A DNA stretch of 64,000 nucleotides from Stenotrophomonas sp. SAU14A_NAIMI4_8 (GTDB lineage Bacteria > Pseudomonadota > Gammaproteobacteria > Xanthomonadales > Xanthomonadaceae), in NCBI RefSeq assembly GCF_003086695.1, contig NZ_CP025999.1, forward strand, positions 2,583,680 through 2,647,679, given 5' to 3'. Below, one piece after another: positions 60,352 to 64,000 of this stretch. The stretch's first letter is position 1. Every line of letters starts with the position of its first letter. A model generated the notes under the pieces. The model was not told the origin of the DNA. It was given only the letters and a program-made list of their open reading frames with translations, and searched no databases. The position numbers and the translations under genes were made by a program.

Positions 60352-60457
60352 CTACTTCAGTCCAGCGAGCTTCCGGATTGCCTTGACCAGGCCAATTCCC
60401 AGATCCTTCCTGGGATGGGGCACGGTAACGATGTGCGATTATGTCCCCGCTCTTCAT
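60352..60457 (-). pseudogene. hicA: hicA remnant with internal deletion
   Basis: Begins ATG with MKSGDII, the standard HicA start, then after about 22 bases jumps frame into HIVTVPHPRKDLGIGLVKAI and RKLAGLK with a TAG stop at 60352-60354, the standard HicA end. The middle (about residues 8-30, which holds the dsRNA-binding fold and the G-S-H-H active site) is missing, and the two parts are in different frames. 106 bases where a normal hicA has about 180. Non-functional toxin. Confidence 0.85.
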
Positions 60458-60530
60458 CCCGGGGACGATACACACCGTCCACACGCCCCGACAGAGTTCA
60501 AGGCGACAGATCTACCCGTTGAAGGAACGC

Positions 60531-60655
60531 CATCCACGCATGGCGTGGATCTACCGGCATGGTGTCACCCATGGGGTGGATCACCCGTGCGGGGTCCCGG
60601 CATTACGTGTACCACCCCTGCGTGGTCTCACCCGGTAGATCCACGCCATGCGTGG
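60531..60655. repeat. REP (SMAG-type) pair flanking decayed copy
   Basis: ATCCACGCATGGCGTGGATCTAC at 60531-60553 and GGTAGATCCACGCCATGCGTGGAT at 60632-60655 in opposite directions, with a degenerate copy (CCCATGGGGTGGATCACC) between. Lies between hicA and hutC. Confidence 0.8.
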
Positions 60656-60665
60656 ATTGGCCGCC

Positions 60666-61394
60666 TCAGCGCCCGCCCGGCGCGAAGCGCGCCACCAGGT
60701 CCCAGGCATCGCCCAGGAACACCTGCCGCACCCGGGTGATCGGCTGATCGCCGCGCCAGGTCAGGCGCTCGATCACCAGGCAGGCGGTGCCCGGCGCCAC
60801 CTGCAGCAGCTTGGCCGCGGCGGCGTCGGCGCCCCAGGCACTGATGCGGTGCTGGGCGCGGGTCCAGGACACGTTCTGCAGCAGCCAGCTGCCGGGCGCG
60901 GTGGTGCTGAAATCCACCGCCAGCACTTCGGGCACGCCCACCGGGCTGATCAGGCGATGTTCCAGCGCCAGCGGCCGGTCATCGGCCAGATGCAGGCAGC
61001 GCATCGCCAACAGCGAGCCCGCACCGGCCAGCTCTTCTTCGCCGGCATTACCCGCGCTGGCCCCGCGCAGCTCGCGCTGCAGCAGGCGGTAGCTGTACTG
61101 ATGGCCACGCGAGCCGACTTCCATCGCGATATCGGGAATTTCCAGCGCCACCTGTTCCAGGTGCGGCGGCTGCCGGGCCACGAACGAACCGGCCCGGCGC
61201 CGACGCTCGATCATGCCGCTCTCGGCCAGCGCGGTCAGCACCTTGTTAACCGTCATCCGCGAACAGCCGTACTGTTCCATCAGCTCGTGTTCGTACGGAA
61301 TGCGGAAACCCGGCGCCCACTCTCCACTTAGGATGCGGCTTTCCAGATCGCTGCGGATACGCTGGTTGAGCGTGGCGGACTTGCGGGCCTTCAC
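60666..61394 (-). CDS. hutC: Histidine-utilisation repressor HutC
   Basis: 242 residues from GTG 61394. GntR-type winged helix (QRIRSDLESRILSGEWAPGF, RIPYEHELMEQYGCSRMTVN, KVLTALAESGMIERRRRAG) and a UTRA effector domain (EVLAVDFSTTAPGSWLLQNV). Urocanate is the inducer in known HutC. 44 bases after hutF, so one operon. Binds the palindrome at 62832-62856. Confidence 0.93.
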   Translation of the reverse strand: MKARKSATLNQRIRSDLESRILSGEWAPGFRIPYEHELMEQYGCSRMTVNKVLTALAESGMIERRRRAGSFVARQPPHLEQVALEIPDIAMEVGSRGHQYSYRLLQRELRGASAGNAGEEELAGAGSLLAMRCLHLADDRPLALEHRLISPVGVPEVLAVDFSTTAPGSWLLQNVSWTRAQHRISAWGADAAAAKLLQVAPGTACLVIERLTWRGDQPITRVRQVFLGDAWDLVARFAPGGR

Positions 61395-61438
61395 GGGGGT
61401 GGGGGTCTCGATGAGGATCTCGACAAACAGGGAGGCGA

Positions 61439-62809
61439 TCAGCCCAGCACGCCACGCAGGGCAGCGGCAAAGACGGTGGTGATGGCCTCGCGCTGCAGAT
61501 GGCGGCCGTCGGCCACGACCTGGCGGCCATGGCGCCAGACCGAACGCAGCGCGCCATTACGTGCAGCGAAGACCCAGCTGTCAAGCCATGCGTCATTCTG
61601 TCGCGCCTGCAGCGCCGGGTGCGCGGCGTCCAGTTCCAGCAGATCGGCACTGGCGCCAACCTGCAGGCCGGCGGCCACGCCCAGCGCCTGCGCACCGCCG
61701 TGCAGGGCGCCTTCGAACAGGAAGCGGCCACTGCTGCGGCGGGCGTCCGGGGCCAGCACGTTGCGGCCGCGCAGGCTCAGACGCTGGCCATATTCCAGCA
61801 GGCGCAGCTCTTCGGCCGCGTCGATCAGCACGTTCGAATCGGAGCCGACGCCGAAGCGCCCGCCTTCGCGCGCGAACGCCTGCATCGGGAACAGGCCGTC
61901 GCCCAGGTTGGCCTCGGTGATCGGGCACAGGCCGGCCACCGCCTGGCTGGCCACGATCGCGGCGCGCTCGTCGTCGGTGATGTGGGTGGCATGCACCAGG
62001 CACCAGCGCGCATCCACCGGCGCATGGTTGTACAGCCACTGCACCGGGCGCTGGCCGCTCCAGGCCAGGCAGGCGTCGACTTCGCGCACCTGCTCGGCGA
62101 TATGAATGTGCACGGGGCCTTCGGTCAACGGCAGCAGCGCGCTCAGTTCTTCACCGGTCACTGCCCGCAGGCTGTGCGGCGCGATGCCCAGCACCGCATC
62201 GGGCAGGGCGGCCAGGGCCGGCTTGGCCGCATCCAGCAGCTGCGCGAAACCTTCCACGTCGTGGATCAAGCGGCGCTGCGCGGGATTGGGCGGCGCGCCG
62301 CCGAAATCGGCGTGCGCATAGAACACCGGCAGCAGAGTCAGGCCGATGCCGGTCTGCGCCGCAGCGGCGGCAATGCGCGCGCTCATCTCGGCGCGGTTCG
62401 CGTACCGCTGGCCATCGGCGTCGTGGTGCAGGTAGTGGAATTCGCCCACCCGGGTGAAGCCGCTTTCCAGCATTTCCATGTACGCCTGCGCGGCAATGGC
62501 CTGCACGGCATCGGGACGCAGGTGCGCCAGGAAGCGGTACATCAGCTCGCGCCAGCTCCAGAAGCTGTCGCCGTCGCCGCCGCCGATCTCGGTCAGCCCC
62601 GCCATGCCGCGCTGGAAGGCGTGGCTGTGCAGATTCGGCAGGCCCGGCACCGCGATGCCGACGCGGGTATCCCCTGCTTCGGCAGCCTGCCCCGTGCTGA
62701 TCGCGGTGATGCGACCGTGCTGCACCTGCAGGCGCACGTCACGGGCCCAGCCGTCGGCCAGCAAGGCATGGGCGGCGTGGAAAGCGGCAGGGGAACGCGA
62801 ATCAGACAT
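61439..62809 (-). CDS. hutF: Formimidoylglutamate deiminase
   Basis: 456-residue metal-dependent amidohydrolase: PGLPNLHSHAFQRGMAGLTE (metal H-x-H), GVGEFHYLHHDADG-type segment, HIHIAEQVREVDACLAWSGQ, LVHATHITDDERAAIVASQA, FGVGSDSNVLIDAAEELRLL. Converts N-formimino-Glu to N-formyl-Glu plus ammonia in the five-step histidine pathway. Divergent from hutI across the HutC operator. Confidence 0.95.
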   Translation of the reverse strand: MSDSRSPAAFHAAHALLADGWARDVRLQVQHGRITAISTGQAAEAGDTRVGIAVPGLPNLHSHAFQRGMAGLTEIGGGDGDSFWSWRELMYRFLAHLRPDAVQAIAAQAYMEMLESGFTRVGEFHYLHHDADGQRYANRAEMSARIAAAAAQTGIGLTLLPVFYAHADFGGAPPNPAQRRLIHDVEGFAQLLDAAKPALAALPDAVLGIAPHSLRAVTGEELSALLPLTEGPVHIHIAEQVREVDACLAWSGQRPVQWLYNHAPVDARWCLVHATHITDDERAAIVASQAVAGLCPITEANLGDGLFPMQAFAREGGRFGVGSDSNVLIDAAEELRLLEYGQRLSLRGRNVLAPDARRSSGRFLFEGALHGGAQALGVAAGLQVGASADLLELDAAHPALQARQNDAWLDSWVFAARNGALRSVWRHGRQVVADGRHLQREAITTVFAAALRGVLG

Positions 62810-62831
62810 GGCTGGACAACCCGAAAGGGAC

Positions 62832-62856
62832 GCTTATATTGTATAGACATATAAGC
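62832..62856. promoter_or_regulatory. HutC operator palindrome between hutF and hutI
   Basis: Perfect arms GCTTATAT (62832-62839) and ATATAAGC (62849-62856) around TGTATAGAC, in the 67-base gap between the divergent hut genes. The core TGTATAGACA resembles known hut operators (TGTATANACA). Confidence 0.72.
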
Positions 62857-62876
62857 ACAGCCGCGTAGTGGATGCC

Positions 62877-64000
62877 ATGCACGTCGACACCCTCTGGTCC
62901 AATGTCCACCTGATGACCCTTGATGGCGAGGGCCTGGGAATCATCCGCGACGGCGTGCTGGCCTGCGCCGACGGCCGCATCGTGCACGTCGGCCCGGCCG
63001 GCAGCGATACCCACCTGCGCCCGACCACGCGTTTCGATGGCGAGGGCCGCTGGATCTCGCCCGGGCTGGTCGACTGCCACACGCACCTGGTCTACGCCGG
63101 CAACCGCGCCAACGAATTCGAGCAGCGCCTGCAGGGCGTCAGCTATGCCGATATCGCCCGCGCCGGCGGCGGCATCGTCTCCACCGTACGCGCCACCCGT
63201 GCCGCCAGTGCGGAGCAGTTGGCCGCAGAAAGCCGCCCACGCCTGCTGGCGATGCGTGCCGAAGGCGTGACCACGGTCGAGATCAAATCCGGCTATGGCC
63301 TGACCCTGGCCGACGAACGCAAGCAGTTGCAGGTCGCGCGCGCGCTGGGCGAGCAATGCCAGGTGAACGTGGCCACCACCTTCCTGGGCGCGCACGCGGT
63401 GCCGCCGGGCCGACAGGCGCAGGAGTACACCGACGAGGTGTGCAACGTGATGATTCCGGCCATCGCCGCCGAAGGCCTGGCCGAAGCGGTGGACGTGTTC
63501 TGCGAGAACATCGCGTTCTCGCCCGCACAGGCGCGGCAGGTGTTCGAGGCGGCCCGTGCCAGCGGCCTGGCGGTGAAGATCCACGCCGAACAGATGAGCA
63601 ACCAGCATGGCGCCGAACTGGCCGCCGGCTTCGGTGCGCTGTCGGCCGACCATATCGAACATCTGGATGCGGCCGGCATCGCCGCCATGGCCGCCGCCGG
63701 CACCGTGGCCGTACTGCTGCCCGGCGCCTTCTATTTCACCCGCGATACCACCCTGCCCCCGATTGCCGCGCTGCGTGCGGCCGGCGTGCCGCTGGCCCTG
63801 GCCACCGACAGCAACCCCGGCACCTCGCCGCTGACCAGCCCGCTGCTGGCCATGAACATGGGCGCCACCCTGTTCCGCCTGACCGTGGACGAATGCATTG
63901 CCGGCTTCACCCGTGAAGCGGCGCGCGCGCTGGGCCGCGGCGAACGCATCGGCCGCCTGGCCGTGGGCATGGACTGCGACCTGGCGATCTGGGACATCGA
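62877..64000 (+). CDS. hutI: Imidazolonepropionase, 3' end beyond window
   Basis: Amidohydrolase that opens imidazolonepropionate to N-formimino-Glu. Metal site [20 protein letters not shown], substrate motifs [96 protein letters not shown]. From ATG 62877; open to the right edge (374 codons of roughly 400). Confidence 0.94.
   Translation, partial: MHVDTLWSNVHLMTLDGEGLGIIRDGVLACADGRIVHVGPAGSDTHLRPTTRFDGEGRWISPGLVDCHTHLVYAGNRANEFEQRLQGVSYADIARAGGGIVSTVRATRAASAEQLAAESRPRLLAMRAEGVTTVEIKSGYGLTLADERKQLQVARALGEQCQVNVATTFLGAHAVPPGRQAQEYTDEVCNVMIPAIAAEGLAEAVDVFCENIAFSPAQARQVFEAARASGLAVKIHAEQMSNQHGAELAAGFGALSADHIEHLDAAGIAAMAAAGTVAVLLPGAFYFTRDTTLPPIAALRAAGVPLALATDSNPGTSPLTSPLLAMNMGATLFRLTVDECIAGFTREAARALGRGERIGRLAVGMDCDLAIWDI

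Overview
The window is high-GC chromosomal DNA from a gammaproteobacterium of the Xanthomonadaceae, very probably Stenotrophomonas (S. maltophilia complex). Three things point there: a Xanthomonadaceae-type type IV secretion locus (virD4, virB7-11, virB1-6) with effectors that carry the XVIPCD secretion domain; many short palindromic repeats headed by GTAG, of the SMAG/REP type described in S. maltophilia; and the order and spelling of the housekeeping genes.

Layout. 1-2.0 kb: orn (partial), tadA, a small membrane protein and a GNAT acetyltransferase. 2.2-26.8 kb: the antibacterial T4SS region. It starts with a lipoprotein/lipase immunity-effector pair on the + strand. The rest is on the - strand: an Ala/Pro-rich secreted protein, a GH19 muramidase-type effector with its putative immunity gene, a secreted protein of unknown role, an array of six DUF4189-type secreted proteins (four intact, two broken) that includes a stray copy of the virB6 3' end, and then, read upstream, virB6-5-4-3-2-1-11-10-9-8-7, a 416-base regulatory gap, virD4 and a small gene. 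Transcription runs from virD4 towards lower coordinates.

26.9-39.8 kb: an HD-domain protein, an MFS exporter, a short operon ending in a SRAP-fold protein without its catalytic residues, a chemoreceptor, a GAF-EAL protein, a GAF histidine kinase, a TonB-dependent siderophore receptor behind a Fur-box-like palindrome, and a hybrid histidine kinase. 39.8-45.3 kb: a two-armed REP array, a hypothetical gene, a frameshifted HxlR regulator divergent from an AcuI/YhdH-type reductase, and a HelD-like helicase. 45.3-47.5 kb: a low-GC accessory strip with orphan genes next to tRNA-Ser(UGA).

47.6-64 kb: a LysR regulator divergent from azoR, serS, two TonB-type proteins, the serC-pheA-aroA operon, an FHA protein, two polyhydroxyalkanoate-granule proteins, a membrane-anchored Mrr-like protein, hicB with a deleted hicA, and the hut region (hutC, hutF, hutI) with a strong palindromic operator.

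How the parts fit: the T4SS secretes XVIPCD effectors into rival Gram-negative cells, and periplasmic or lipoprotein immunity proteins protect the producer. A CsrA/RsmA-type hairpin lies in the long leader of the virB7-virB6 operon. Recurrent gene decay and duplication (DUF4189 array, virB6 fragment, immunity-gene signal peptide, hxlR, hicA, SRAP) is the most striking theme of the window.
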